Shown piece by piece: positions 7,677 through 16,283 of a stretch of DNA of 22,564 nucleotides. The notes under the pieces are model-generated. The model was not told where the DNA came from. It worked only from the letters and a program-made list of their open reading frames with translations, and ran no database searches. The position numbers were made by a program, and so were the translations under genes. How positions within the stretch are numbered: the stretch's first letter is position 1; the number at the start of each line of letters is the position of its first letter. Origin of the DNA: JAXGXJ01 sp050943595 (lineage in GTDB: Bacteria > Actinomycetota > Thermoleophilia > RBG-16-64-13); the NCBI GenBank assembly GCA_050943595.1, contig JBMNPM010000020.1, positions 1 through 22,564 on the forward strand, in the 5' to 3' direction.

Positions 7677-8162
7677 ATGGAGGACTTCGAAAGAGTAGAC
7701 GTGTACGGCATCAGCTTTGATGTCGCCAGCAAGCAACCCATCGTACTGTTGAAGGTGTCGGGAAAGAACCGCTTCTTGCCCATCTGGATAGGGCATCCTG
7801 AGGCGGCGTCCATACTGATGAAGCTGCAAAAAGCCGAGTTGCCCCGTCCCATGACGCATGACCTACTGGCCTCCGTCGTAGAGCAGCTCTCGGCCAGCAT
7901 CGCCTGCGTGCTGATCACCGAGTTGCGAGACAACACGTTCTACGCCGTTCTCCAGTTGAACTCCGGCGGAGAGGAGATCCGGGTCGACTCCCGCCCATCC
8001 GATGCCATCGCGTTGGCCGTCCGTACCGATGCTCCCATTTTTGTATCCACGGAGCTACTCGAAACCAACAGCATCGAGTTCGAGCAGGAAGTCGAAGCCG
8101 TGGAAGACATCATCAAGGAGTTCAAGGAGTTCTTGGATCGCGTCTCACCGGAGGATTTCTAG
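7677..8162 (+). CDS. Bifunctional nuclease family protein (DUF151)
   Basis: The 161 aa product carries the complete DUF151/BFN domain: LKVSGKNRFLPIWIGHPEAASI, then RPMTHDLLASVVEQL, VLITELRDNTFYAVLQL, and the signature VDSRPSDAIALAVRTDAPIFV. An acidic helical C terminus follows (EFEQEVEAVEDIIKEFKEFLDRV). Characterised members have RNase and DNase activity in vitro; the physiological substrate is not established. Start is ATG 7677 with GAGGAG 3-4 nt upstream. It is a single gene, divergent from the tRNA unit and convergent with chorismate mutase. Confidence 0.93.
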   Translation: MEDFERVDVYGISFDVASKQPIVLLKVSGKNRFLPIWIGHPEAASILMKLQKAELPRPMTHDLLASVVEQLSASIACVLITELRDNTFYAVLQLNSGGEEIRVDSRPSDAIALAVRTDAPIFVSTELLETNSIEFEQEVEAVEDIIKEFKEFLDRVSPEDF

Positions 8163-8190
8163 CAGCTGCTGAAAAACGAAGCTGCGGCCG

Positions 8191-8490
8191 TCAGTCGGTC
8201 TTCTTTTCGCCTGCAGCTGCGGCGTCGCGTTTGGCAACCTGTAGGATGACGGCGTATATCTCGCGCAGTCCTTCGTTCGACAGGGGCCCCCGGTTAGCAC
8301 GGGTCAAGTAGGTGACAACCCAGTCCTCCTGCGCAGGGTCGTAGAAGCTCATGCCGTGCGCGTCTTTGTAGTCCTTGAGGCTCTTGACCAGCTTCACTCG
8401 GCGATTGAGCGCCTCCAGTATCTTCAGATCGTTGTCCGAGATCTGCTCCCGGTATTGTTTGACGACCGGGTCGGTGGTCGGAGTCGACAC
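8191..8490 (-). CDS. Chorismate mutase, AroQ type
   Basis: AroQ converts chorismate to prephenate for Phe and Tyr synthesis. This 99 aa protein has the three-helix AroQ plan: QYREQISDNDLKILEALNRRV (helix 1, Arg14 and Arg31), the LVKSLKDYKDAHG segment (Lys42), YDPAQEDWVV (Asp51, Glu55), and a last helix with REIYAVILQVAKR (Gln84). These match E. coli residues R11, R28, K39, D48, E52 and Q88, but the position equivalent to R51 is Gln54. Start is GTG 8490 with AAGGAGG at 8498-8504, ideal spacing. It is monofunctional, unlike the P- and T-proteins. Its start lies 150 bp after the yugP stop, in a gap holding a 13-bp tandem repeat. Confidence 0.9.
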   Translation of the reverse strand: MSTPTTDPVVKQYREQISDNDLKILEALNRRVKLVKSLKDYKDAHGMSFYDPAQEDWVVTYLTRANRGPLSNEGLREIYAVILQVAKRDAAAAGEKKTD

Positions 8491-8559
8491 GAGACCTCCC
8501 TCCTTGCGCCTGGCCCTGCCGACGGTCCGTCGAACATAGCCTCGTCATAGATGTAGCAC

Positions 8560-8585
8560 GTATCTTACCTGGGTATCTTACCTGG
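8560..8585. repeat. Perfect tandem repeat, 2 x 13 bp, upstream of chorismate mutase
   Basis: GTATCTTACCTGG occurs at 8560-8572 and again at 8573-8585. On the minus strand each copy contains TAAGAT, a weak -10-like hexamer. The pair lies 70 bp upstream of the chorismate mutase start. It may be a promoter or operator duplication. Confidence 0.85.
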
Positions 8586-8640
8586 ATGCGGAGCCATTGT
8601 GTGCCGGCGCGACATGAAGCCGCATCACTCGATGCCACGA

Positions 8641-9321
8641 CTACTCTCGCCGGCTCAGTATGATGAGCCTCACCAACTGAAGGACGGCCATCAGTGCCGC
8701 CGCCACGTAGGTGAGCGCCGCCGCGCTCAGGACCTTCTTGGCCCCGGTCAACTCGTCCGCAACCAGGATGTTCCTATTGGACAGCTGGACAAGTGCACGC
8801 CGGGAGGCATCCAGTTCTACGGGGAGCGTCACCAGCGTGAACAGCACTGCCGCCGCGTATAAGACGATGCCGATGTTCATCAACAAGCCGCTACGGAAAA
8901 AAATCAGGCCTATGAAGAAAAGGATGAAGCCCAGATTGGTCCCTAGGTTGGCCACGGGAACCAGCGTACTGCGTAGTCGGAGTGGAAAGTAGCCTTCGGC
9001 ATGCTGCATGGCGTGGCCCACCTCGTGAGCTGCTACACCCAGGGCCGCCAACGACGCACTATCACTCACGTCGGGGCTGAGGTTCAGGGTTCGCGACCGC
9101 GGATCATAATGATCTGAAAGTCGGCCACCGGCCGTACCTATGGTCACGTCCGAAAGCCCCGCTGAATCCAGCAATAGACGCGCCCCTTGGGCGCCCGTGA
9201 GACCCCGGGCAGAGGGCACCTGAGAATAGCGGTTGAAGCTGGAGCTGACTTTGACCTGCGCATAGATACCCAGTACCAGCGCCGGAATCAGCAGAATCAG
9301 TGACCAGTCCCAGAAAAACAT
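8641..9321 (-). CDS. YugP-type neutral zinc metallopeptidase, membrane-bound
   Basis: The 226 aa protein starts with a transmembrane helix (WSLILLIPALVLGIYAQ). A cytoplasmic or peripheral domain follows with the zinc-binding motif AAHEVGHAMQH (HEVGH at 99-103). Further membrane helices come after it (about 118-165 and 190-215) with the conserved PVELDASRRAL segment, the likely third metal ligand region (Glu/Asp). This is the YugP/PF04298 family, common in Firmicutes and some deep Actinobacteriota; its substrates are unknown. Start is ATG 9321, with AGGAG 7 nt upstream. It follows the gyrA stop by 36 bp and is probably co-transcribed with gyrBA. Confidence 0.92.
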   Translation of the reverse strand: MFFWDWSLILLIPALVLGIYAQVKVSSSFNRYSQVPSARGLTGAQGARLLLDSAGLSDVTIGTAGGRLSDHYDPRSRTLNLSPDVSDSASLAALGVAAHEVGHAMQHAEGYFPLRLRSTLVPVANLGTNLGFILFFIGLIFFRSGLLMNIGIVLYAAAVLFTLVTLPVELDASRRALVQLSNRNILVADELTGAKKVLSAAALTYVAAALMAVLQLVRLIILSRRE

Positions 9322-9357
9322 CTAGATGCTCCTCCCGTCCTCCTGCGCTTCGTCCGG

Positions 9358-11961
9358 TCAGTCCTCCTCGTGCCCCCAGCCATCTTCCCCATTCGGGTCA
9401 CGCTCATCGTCATCTTCCCGTGCTCCTTCGTCAAGAGCCTCGGCCGGATCGTCTTCATGAGCGCCGGCAGGCGCATCCTCTCCCACGCTCCCGATTGTTT
9501 GATCATCCTGCTCGGCGACCGCGGGTCCAGCACCCGAGCCGACGACAAGGCGGGCCATGCTCGACACCTTGTCCGTGCCGCGCAGGTTCATCACCCGCAC
9601 ACCCATGGTATTACGACCCGTATGACGCACGCTCTGCACCGGTACACGGATGACGGTACCATCCTGGCTGATCAGCATCAGTTCGTGATTATCACGCACC
9701 GAAGCGACACCCACCAGATCGCCGCGGTCGGGGCCGTCCTTGATGGTGATGACACCCATGCCGCCCCGCTTCTGGCATTTGTATTCCGATATCGGCGTGC
9801 GCTTACCGTAGCCACCGCACGTGCAGCAGAAGAGGTCAGCATCATCCTCAGCCACGGCCATGCCCACCAGCCGGTGCTCTGCGGGTATGCGCATGCCTTG
9901 GACGCCCATAGTATTGCGGCCGGTCGGGCGTACATCGAGCTCGTGAAAGCGTATGGCCTTGCCCTCGCTCGATACCAAAATGAGGTGATCGTGGCCGCTG
10001 GTCTTGCGCACTTCTACGAGTTCGTCGTCGTCGTTGAGATTTACGGCGATGATGCCGTCGGCCCTCAGTGTGGTGGCATAGTCAAGGAATCTCGTCTTCT
10101 TCACGATGCCGTGCTTGGTGGCGAACACCAGGTACTTGGCATCGGTGTAGTCCTTGGTAGCGATGACGGCTTTGATCTTCTCTCCCTGGGCCAGAGGTAG
10201 GAGATTGGCCACGTGGCGACCCTTGCTCTGCCGGCTCCCTAGGGGCAACTCGTGGACCTTCTGCCGGTAGATCTTGCCGCGGGAGGTGATAAAAAGCAGG
10301 AAGTGGTGTGTCGTGGTGATGAAGAGGTGCTCAATGTAGTCGCCCTCTTTGAGATCCATACCCATGACACCCACGCCGCCCCGGTTCTGCGTACGGTAGG
10401 TGGAGACGGGTAGACGCTTGACGTAACCCGATGCCGTGATGGAGATAGCCATATCCTCCACCGCGATCATATCCTCAATATCGATCTCATCTTCGGAGGG
10501 CAGGATCTCTGTACGACGGTCGTCTCCGTACATCTCCTGGATCTCCAGCATCTCTTCCTTGATCACGCCGTAGATGAGAGCCTCGTCGGCAAGCAGGCCC
10601 TCCAGGTAGGTGATCCGTTCCAGCAGGTCGCGATGCTCTTGCTCGATCTTGTGGTGCTCGAGAGTAGTCAGATTGCGCAGGCGGAGGTCGACGATGGCCT
10701 GGGACTGTTCCTCGCTGAGTGTGAAGCGTTCCATAAGCCGCGTCTTAGCAGCTTCCGTATCCTCGCTCGAACGAATGATCTGTATGACCTCGTCCAGGTT
10801 GGCGATGGCCACCAGCAGGCCTTCGAGTACGTGGGCCCGTTTCTTAGCCTTGTCGAGTTCAAACCGGGTCCGGCGTACGATGACGTCCTTCTGATGGGCG
10901 ATGTAGTGACGCAGCATCTCCCGCAACGACAGAGTCTTGGGCACCCCATCGGCTAAGGCCAGCATATTGACACCGAACGTCGTCTGCATGGCGCTGTGCT
11001 TGAAAAGCTTGTTAAGCACAACCTTCGGGATGGCCTCGCGTTTGAGCTCAATGACGATGCGCATACCGGAGCGATCGGACTCATCGCGCAGGTCGGAGAT
11101 CTCAGAGATCTTCTTCTCGCGTACGAGTTCGGCGATTTTCTCGATGAGCTGCGCCTTGTTCACCTGGTACGGCAACTCGGTGACGATGATGGCCGTCTTG
11201 CCCTGCCTCAGCGGCTCGGTGTGCGCCTTCGCCCGCACCACCACCCGGCCACGGCCGGTCTCATAGGCCTCGCGGATGCCCGCACTTCCTATGATCAGAC
11301 CTCCGGTGGGGAAATCCGGACCCTTGATGTAGCTCATGAGGTCCAGACTGCTGAGACCCGGGTCGTCGATGAGCGCCACAGCGGCCGCGATAGCCTCGCG
11401 TAGATTGTGTGGAGGTACATTGGTGGCCATACCCACGGCAATACCAGAGCTGCCGTTGACCAGCAGGTTTGGGAAGCGCGAGGGCAACACCGCCGGTTCT
11501 TCCCGGCTCTCGTCGTAGTTGGGAATCCAGTCGACCGTGTCGGCTTCGATGTCGCGCAGCATCTCGGTGGCGATCTTGGCCAAACGGCACTCGGTATACC
11601 GCATAGCGGCGGCGGAATCGCCGTCGACGGAACCGAAGTTGCCGTGGCCGTCGACCAAGAGGTACCGGATAGAGAAGTCCTGGGCCATCCGCACCAGTGC
11701 ATCGTATATAGAGCTATCGCCGTGGGGATGGAAGTTACCCATGACGTCACCCACGATCCTGGCGCACTTGCGATAGGGCCGGTTGGGCTGCATGCCGGAA
11801 TCGTGCATACCAAAGAGGACACGGCGATGTACCGGTTTTAGACCGTCGCGGACGTCGGGAAGAGCGCGACCCACGATGACGCTCATGGCGTAATCGAGGT
11901 ACGACGCCTGCATCTCGTCGGCTATCTCAATCTGTTCTATGCGGCCTTCGAGTGTCTCCAT
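9358..11961 (-). CDS. gyrA: DNA gyrase subunit A
   Basis: GyrA is the breakage-reunion subunit of gyrase. It has 867 aa. Residue numbers coincide with E. coli over the catalytic part: Tyr122 (AAAMRYTECRL) is the active-site tyrosine, and the quinolone-determining region HPHGDSSIYD has Ser83 and Asp87, the sensitive-type residues. The C-terminal pinwheel has its GyrA-box equivalent at 525-531 as QNRGGVG, with Val where Lys/Arg is normal. A second box-like QKRGGMG is at 730-736. The last 60 or so residues form an acidic tail (many Asp/Glu); such tails tune supercoiling in E. coli GyrA. Start ATG 11961 is 3 bp after the gyrB stop, so the two form one operon. Confidence 0.98.
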   Translation of the reverse strand: METLEGRIEQIEIADEMQASYLDYAMSVIVGRALPDVRDGLKPVHRRVLFGMHDSGMQPNRPYRKCARIVGDVMGNFHPHGDSSIYDALVRMAQDFSIRYLLVDGHGNFGSVDGDSAAAMRYTECRLAKIATEMLRDIEADTVDWIPNYDESREEPAVLPSRFPNLLVNGSSGIAVGMATNVPPHNLREAIAAAVALIDDPGLSSLDLMSYIKGPDFPTGGLIIGSAGIREAYETGRGRVVVRAKAHTEPLRQGKTAIIVTELPYQVNKAQLIEKIAELVREKKISEISDLRDESDRSGMRIVIELKREAIPKVVLNKLFKHSAMQTTFGVNMLALADGVPKTLSLREMLRHYIAHQKDVIVRRTRFELDKAKKRAHVLEGLLVAIANLDEVIQIIRSSEDTEAAKTRLMERFTLSEEQSQAIVDLRLRNLTTLEHHKIEQEHRDLLERITYLEGLLADEALIYGVIKEEMLEIQEMYGDDRRTEILPSEDEIDIEDMIAVEDMAISITASGYVKRLPVSTYRTQNRGGVGVMGMDLKEGDYIEHLFITTTHHFLLFITSRGKIYRQKVHELPLGSRQSKGRHVANLLPLAQGEKIKAVIATKDYTDAKYLVFATKHGIVKKTRFLDYATTLRADGIIAVNLNDDDELVEVRKTSGHDHLILVSSEGKAIRFHELDVRPTGRNTMGVQGMRIPAEHRLVGMAVAEDDADLFCCTCGGYGKRTPISEYKCQKRGGMGVITIKDGPDRGDLVGVASVRDNHELMLISQDGTVIRVPVQSVRHTGRNTMGVRVMNLRGTDKVSSMARLVVGSGAGPAVAEQDDQTIGSVGEDAPAGAHEDDPAEALDEGAREDDDERDPNGEDGWGHEED

Positions 11962-11964
11962 GGT

Positions 11965-14028
11965 CTATATGTCCAGTGCACGCACGTAGCGGGCATTCTC
12001 GGTGATGAATTCCCGGCGTGGCTCCACCTTGTCGCCCATGAGCATGGTGAACATCTCGTCGGCAACGGCGGCGTCATCCACCGTCACCTGCAACAGAGTC
12101 CGCTTGTCGGGGTTCATGGTGGTCTCCCACAGCTGTTCGGGGTTCATCTCACCCAGGCCCTTGAAACGCTGCATGATCACGCCGGTCCGCCCAATGCGGT
12201 CCAGAAGCTGCTCCAGTTCGGCATCGTTGAACGCGTAGTAGTCCTGTCGTTTGTGCACGACCCGGTACAAGGGCGGCTGCGCGATATAGACAAAACCGGC
12301 GTTGATCAATTCCACCATGTTGCGGAAGAGAAACGTGAGGATGAGAGTGCGGATGTGAGCCCCGTCGACGTCGGCGTCGGTCATGATGATCAGCTTGTGG
12401 TAACGGGCCGCATCCAAGTCGAACTCGTCGGCTAGGCCGGTGCCACACGCACTAATGATGGACTGAATCTCGAGGTTCGACAGGATCTTGTTGAGCCGAG
12501 CCTTCTCCACGTTGATGATCTTGCCCCGCAGCGGCAGGATGGCCTGGAAGCTGCGATCGCGGGCCTGCTTGGCAGAGCCGCCGGCCGAATCGCCCTCAAC
12601 CAGATAGAGCTCGCACGATGCCGGATCACGGATGGAGCAGTCGGCCAACTTGCCCGGCAGTGTGGTGTTCTCCAATACGCTCTTCCGGCGGGTGAGATCT
12701 CGGGCTTTGCGGGCGGCCATACGGGCCTGAGCGGCTTGGACCGTCTTGCCGACGATCTGACGCCCATCGGAGGGATTCTCCTCCAAGAACTCGGCGAGCC
12801 TCTGATTGACGACCGTCTCAACGAAACTCCGTATCTCAGAGTTGCCCAGCTTGGTCTTAGTCTGTCCTTCGAACTGAGGCTCGTGGAGCTTGACACTCAG
12901 GATGGCCGCCAGGCCCTCACGGACGTCCTCGCCGCTCAGATTCTCATCCTTCTCCTTGAGAAAGCCCTTGGAGCGGGCATAGTCGTTGATGCTCCGCGTG
13001 AGAGCGGCACGGAAACCGGAAAGATGCGTCCCGCCCTCATGGGTGTTGATGTTGTTGGCGAAGGAGTAGACATTGTCGTTGTAGCCGGCGTTCCACTGCA
13101 TGGCTAATTCGACATAGTGACCCTCTTCTTGGCTCTCGAAATGGATTATGTGCGGGTGGATGGGATCCTTGTGCGTGTTGATGTGCTTGACGAAGTCGAT
13201 GATGCCCCCATCGTAGCAATAGGTCACCGTCTGCGGTCCCTTTGGGGCTTCTGCAGACCCCTCGTTGCCGGACGACGATACGACAGCCGAGCTCTGCACG
13301 GCAGCCTCTTCGGCATCACGACTGGTCCCGGCATCGTCTATCTCCCCACGTGTAGCATCGGCTTTGGTACCCGATGCAGCGGTTTCCTCAGTATTCTCCC
13401 GTTCGTCGGTGAGGGTGATGCGGAGTGAGCGGTTGAGGAAGGCCACTTCGCGCAGCCGCTGTGACAGCGTGGTGAAGCTGAAATTGATATCGTCGAAGAT
13501 CTCCCTATCGGGTAGGAAGTGGATTATGGTGCCCTGCTCGTCCCCACACGGGCCCAGCGACTCGAGGTCGGTCTCCGGGATACCACGGCTGTAGCTCTGC
13601 CGATAGCGGCCCCCTTCCCGGCACACTTCGACGACCAACCACTCCGAGAGGGCGTTCACGACACTCACTCCCACCCCGTGCAGACCACCGGAGACCTTGT
13701 ATCCTTCGCCACCGAACTTGCCACCCGCATGGAGCTTGGTCATCACGATTTCAACGGCCGAGGTGTTGTTCTGTTCAGGCATGATGCCGACCGGGATACC
13801 GCGGCCGTTGTCGACTACGCGCACCGACGAATCAGGGCAGATGGTGACATCAATGGTGTTGCAGTAGCCAGCGAGGGCCTCGTCTACAGAATTGTCAACA
13901 ACCTCGTAAACGAGATGGTGCAAGCCCCGATGCCCGGTGGAACCGATATACATGCCCGGCCGTTTCCGAACCGGCTCCAGACCTTCGAGTACCTGGATGT
14001 CGCCTGCGTCGTATGAGTGCTCTGTCAA
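11965..14028 (-). CDS. gyrB: DNA gyrase subunit B
   Basis: GyrB is the ATPase subunit of gyrase. It has 687 aa, against about 640-650 for most non-proteobacterial GyrB. GHKL motifs are present: YEVVDNSVDEALAG (Glu42, Asn46), VDNGRGIP (72-79) and GGLHGVGVSVVNALS (114 on). So is the Toprim metal site: LVEGDSAGGSAKQ (Glu478) and TDADVDGAHIRT (551-555), followed by RFKGLGEMNPEQLW. The excess length is a low-complexity Ser/Ala/Glu/Asp-rich insert at about 211-266. The start is TTG 14028; a stop lies upstream in the same frame and no ATG or GTG occurs between, so TTG is well supported. AGAGG lies about 10 nt upstream. Confidence 0.97.
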   Translation of the reverse strand: MTEHSYDAGDIQVLEGLEPVRKRPGMYIGSTGHRGLHHLVYEVVDNSVDEALAGYCNTIDVTICPDSSVRVVDNGRGIPVGIMPEQNNTSAVEIVMTKLHAGGKFGGEGYKVSGGLHGVGVSVVNALSEWLVVEVCREGGRYRQSYSRGIPETDLESLGPCGDEQGTIIHFLPDREIFDDINFSFTTLSQRLREVAFLNRSLRITLTDERENTEETAASGTKADATRGEIDDAGTSRDAEEAAVQSSAVVSSSGNEGSAEAPKGPQTVTYCYDGGIIDFVKHINTHKDPIHPHIIHFESQEEGHYVELAMQWNAGYNDNVYSFANNINTHEGGTHLSGFRAALTRSINDYARSKGFLKEKDENLSGEDVREGLAAILSVKLHEPQFEGQTKTKLGNSEIRSFVETVVNQRLAEFLEENPSDGRQIVGKTVQAAQARMAARKARDLTRRKSVLENTTLPGKLADCSIRDPASCELYLVEGDSAGGSAKQARDRSFQAILPLRGKIINVEKARLNKILSNLEIQSIISACGTGLADEFDLDAARYHKLIIMTDADVDGAHIRTLILTFLFRNMVELINAGFVYIAQPPLYRVVHKRQDYYAFNDAELEQLLDRIGRTGVIMQRFKGLGEMNPEQLWETTMNPDKRTLLQVTVDDAAVADEMFTMLMGDKVEPRREFITENARYVRALDI

Positions 14029-14185
14029 TCCTCTGAGACCTCTCTCTATGCGATTCTCCGCTGGGCCGCCTCAGGGACACAAAACGTGGAGCCCGCCGTA
14101 GCACAGGCCGATGATCGGATAGTCCCGGAATGCTGGAGAAAAGGCCGGTGTCCAGCCTCAAAAGTGCAACCCATTTGTGGCAGAA

Positions 14186-14191
14186 ATAATA
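14186..14191 (-). promoter_or_regulatory. Extended -10 promoter element for gyrBA
   Basis: On the minus strand TGG-TATTAT forms an extended -10 (TGn + 5/6 hexamer) 158 bp upstream of the gyrB TTG. No good -35 is visible. It lies in the 213-bp gap after dciA and would give gyrBA its own transcript. A GGCTC/GAGCC hairpin with a 4-nt loop (14200-14213) is just upstream of it. Confidence 0.4.
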
Positions 14192-14199
14192 CCACACGG

Positions 14200-14213
14200 G
14201 GCTCTTCGGAGCC
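14200..14213. repeat. Small hairpin (5-bp stem, 4-nt loop) between dciA and gyrB
   Basis: GGCTC-TTCG-GAGCC on the plus strand is a TTCG-tetraloop hairpin; on the minus strand the loop reads CGAA. There is no adjacent T-run in either direction. It could slow RNA polymerase at the end of the dnaA-dciA unit. Confidence 0.4.
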
Positions 14214-14241
14214 GTTATGGCATCCGCTCCCAGCGGCTCCC

Positions 14242-14859
14242 CTATCGCTCCCCGCGGACAAACGCAGCCCTCATCGCCCGGTAGACGCGGGTGCTCAATT
14301 CAGTGCTCATCCCCAGTCCATCGATGCTTTCAAGCGCTGCACGTTGTTCGGCGTTGAGGTCCTCCGGCAGATCCTGTGTCTGCGCCTCTACAACCGTCGG
14401 TCCGCCTCCGGTGGACGAGTTCGTGTCGGTCCCCGCGGTCATAGCTTCGTCGTGCTTCCGTCTGCGGGACACCGTGGGCTCTGGCTCTGTCTCTGCAGCC
14501 GATCGACGCGCCCATCCCGCATGCCGACAAAAAATTGTGCTGATAGCTTCACTTCCAAGCCGTTCATTGAGTCGGGCACGGATATCCTCGTTCATCAGCT
14601 GCAGCGTCTGCGCCCAGGCACTGGATGACGCGGCGATCACAAGACGTCCACCCCTCAGCTGCACGGGGTGGGCATTAGCCGCGATTTCGTCCCCGACCGC
14701 GTCGGCCCACATATCAGCTATGCGGCGAGACGTATCGGCCGAGGGTGACTGGGTCGTGGGACTGTGGAGTCGTGATCGGGAACGGCGCGGGACGCCTGCC
14801 TCGCTCAGTAGTTCGCTCAGGCGCGTGAAGTCCTGATCGCCCGATCGCTGCCCACTCAT
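14242..14859 (-). CDS. dciA: DciA-like DUF721 protein (replicative helicase loading factor)
   Basis: The DUF721 core is at residues 46-105: RIADMWADAVGDEIAANAHP, then VQLRGGRLVIAASSSAWAQTL, and NEDIRARLNERLG. This is the W-x-VG / pv-L-g-L-V / W-a-L pattern of DciA, the ancestral loader or operator of the DnaB helicase in bacteria lacking DnaC/DnaI. The protein is 205 aa; the rest (about 120-205) is Ser/Thr/Glu-rich and probably disordered. Start ATG 14859 is 4 bp after the recF stop, and the recF-dciA-gyrB order is the classic actinobacterial one. Family function in Actinobacteriota is inferred from homologues. Confidence 0.88.
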   Translation of the reverse strand: MSGQRSGDQDFTRLSELLSEAGVPRRSRSRLHSPTTQSPSADTSRRIADMWADAVGDEIAANAHPVQLRGGRLVIAASSSAWAQTLQLMNEDIRARLNERLGSEAISTIFCRHAGWARRSAAETEPEPTVSRRRKHDEAMTAGTDTNSSTGGGPTVVEAQTQDLPEDLNAEQRAALESIDGLGMSTELSTRVYRAMRAAFVRGER

Positions 14860-14863
14860 GAGC

Positions 14864-15946
14864 TCACGAGTCCGAGGTGAGCTTGATTACGGTCGCGGCT
14901 GCAATCTCCTCATCGGTGAAGTAGCGAAGATCGGTTGTCGTCACCACGGTCTGTCCGCCCCTCTGTACAATCGCCACCAGAGCCCGGCGGCGCTCTTCGT
15001 CTAATTCACTCATAACATCATCCAAGAGCAGAAGTGGCCGCTCCTCCCCAGTCCCGGTCTCCGCCCATTCCGCCAGAACGAGAGTCAGTATAGCCGCCCG
15101 CTGCTCTCCCTGCGACGCGCAATCGCGCATGTCCAGGTTTCGTCGAATAAGCCGTAGGTCGTCCCGATGCGGCCCCAAGTGGGTGAAGGTCCGCCGTCTG
15201 TCTGCCTCCCTCATCTCGGCCAGGCGCGTCTCGTAGGCCTCCACGTCCAGGTCGGCGACATTACTACGATACACCAGCCGAATTGAGGCAGACTCGTCAC
15301 CGGTGAGATCCCGGTGCAACTCCTGAAAAGGGCCTACAAACTCCTGCAATCGACGTGCCCGCCCTCTGGAGATAACCGCGCCGGTCTGGGCCAGGATCCT
15401 CTCCCAGGGGACGAACTGCCGGCCGTCAAAACTCGATGTGTAGCCACGCAAAAGGGAGTTTCGCTGCCCCAGAGCCTCCTCATACTGCCTGAGGGTGGAT
15501 CGATGTGCCGGGTCTCGGTGGGCCGTGAGACCGTCTACGTACTCTCTCCTCCGCCGTGGACTGCCTTTGATAAGCCGCAGATCATCAGGAATGAAGGTCC
15601 GTACCGGGACCATCTCACGCCATCGAGACGCATCTTCCAATTGTGCGCCGTCGGCCGTGAGCTTTCGCTCCCCCTGCCGCGTAAAGGCGGCGGCGGCCGT
15701 CACCGTCGTTCGAGCGGACGATTGCAAAACCACCTCAATACGCAGGAGATCCTCCCCATGCTTGATGAAATCACGGATGATCCCACCACGAATAACCGTC
15801 CCTTGGAGCACCAGAGCCAAGGCTTCAATGACCGTTGTCTTGCCGGCCCCATTCGGCCCCACCAGGATGGTGAGTCGAGGACCCAGATCAACAGTCAGCC
15901 TCGATCTTCCCCGCGCATTGGTGAGTGTCACCGTCCGGACCAGCAC
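14864..15946 (-). CDS. recF: DNA replication and repair protein RecF
   Basis: RecF is an SMC-like ABC ATPase that helps load RecA at single-strand gaps. At 360 aa it has normal length. It has Walker A GPNGAGKT (30-37), the ABC signature ASQGEQR (277-283), Walker B PLLLLDDVMSELD (304-316), and a D-loop/H-region ending VVTTTDLRYF. Start is GTG 15946 with GGAG 7 nt upstream, 4 bp after the stop of the S4-domain gene. It is co-transcribed with dnaN and dciA. Confidence 0.96.
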   Translation of the reverse strand: MLVRTVTLTNARGRSRLTVDLGPRLTILVGPNGAGKTTVIEALALVLQGTVIRGGIIRDFIKHGEDLLRIEVVLQSSARTTVTAAAAFTRQGERKLTADGAQLEDASRWREMVPVRTFIPDDLRLIKGSPRRRREYVDGLTAHRDPAHRSTLRQYEEALGQRNSLLRGYTSSFDGRQFVPWERILAQTGAVISRGRARRLQEFVGPFQELHRDLTGDESASIRLVYRSNVADLDVEAYETRLAEMREADRRRTFTHLGPHRDDLRLIRRNLDMRDCASQGEQRAAILTLVLAEWAETGTGEERPLLLLDDVMSELDEERRRALVAIVQRGGQTVVTTTDLRYFTDEEIAAATVIKLTSDS

Positions 15947-15950
15947 AGAT

Positions 15951-16283
15951 CTACTCCGGCTGCGGCCCTGTTCGCTCCGTCACCACCGCTTCACCGCCCG
16001 GCGTGGCCACGACATCGCCGAACGACATCTTTTTGCCACGAGAGGTCTCAATCACTTCGTTGAGTCTCACCTGTCCGTTCAGCACCATCTCTTTAGCTTC
16101 CCCACCCGTGGCTGCAAATCCGGCCACTTTCACGAACTGTCCTAGGGTGATGGGGAGATCAACCGCCACAGAGACCCGTGGTCGACGAGGTGCTCCGCCG
16201 GGAGAAGCCTCTACCTCGCCGAGCCCCCGGCCGCCACCAGGGGCCGGCCGGGGGCCACTCGATCGTCTGGAGACCTTAGTCAT
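15951..16283 (-). CDS. S4-domain RNA-binding protein (YaaA-like)
   Basis: This 110 aa protein has a Gly/Pro/Arg-rich, probably disordered start (about residues 1-38). A compact S4 domain follows: ITLGQFVKVAGFAATGGEAKEMVLNGQVRLNEVIETSRGKKMSFGDVV. It is the small S4 protein usually found between dnaN and recF (YaaA of B. subtilis), presumed to bind structured RNA, perhaps rRNA. ATG 16283 is chosen because it overlaps the dnaN stop (ATGACTAA), typical of coupling. An upstream TTG (16304) would lie within dnaN. The N-terminal extension is longer than in YaaA of Firmicutes. Confidence 0.88.
   Translation of the reverse strand: MTKVSRRSSGPRPAPGGGRGLGEVEASPGGAPRRPRVSVAVDLPITLGQFVKVAGFAATGGEAKEMVLNGQVRLNEVIETSRGKKMSFGDVVATPGGEAVVTERTGPQPE

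Noticed and set aside
8162..8185. GCAGCT/AGCTGC inverted repeat between the DUF151 and chorismate mutase genes as a terminator.
   Set aside because: The stem is 6 bp with a 12-nt loop, overlaps the stop codon and has no T-run. Too weak to call.
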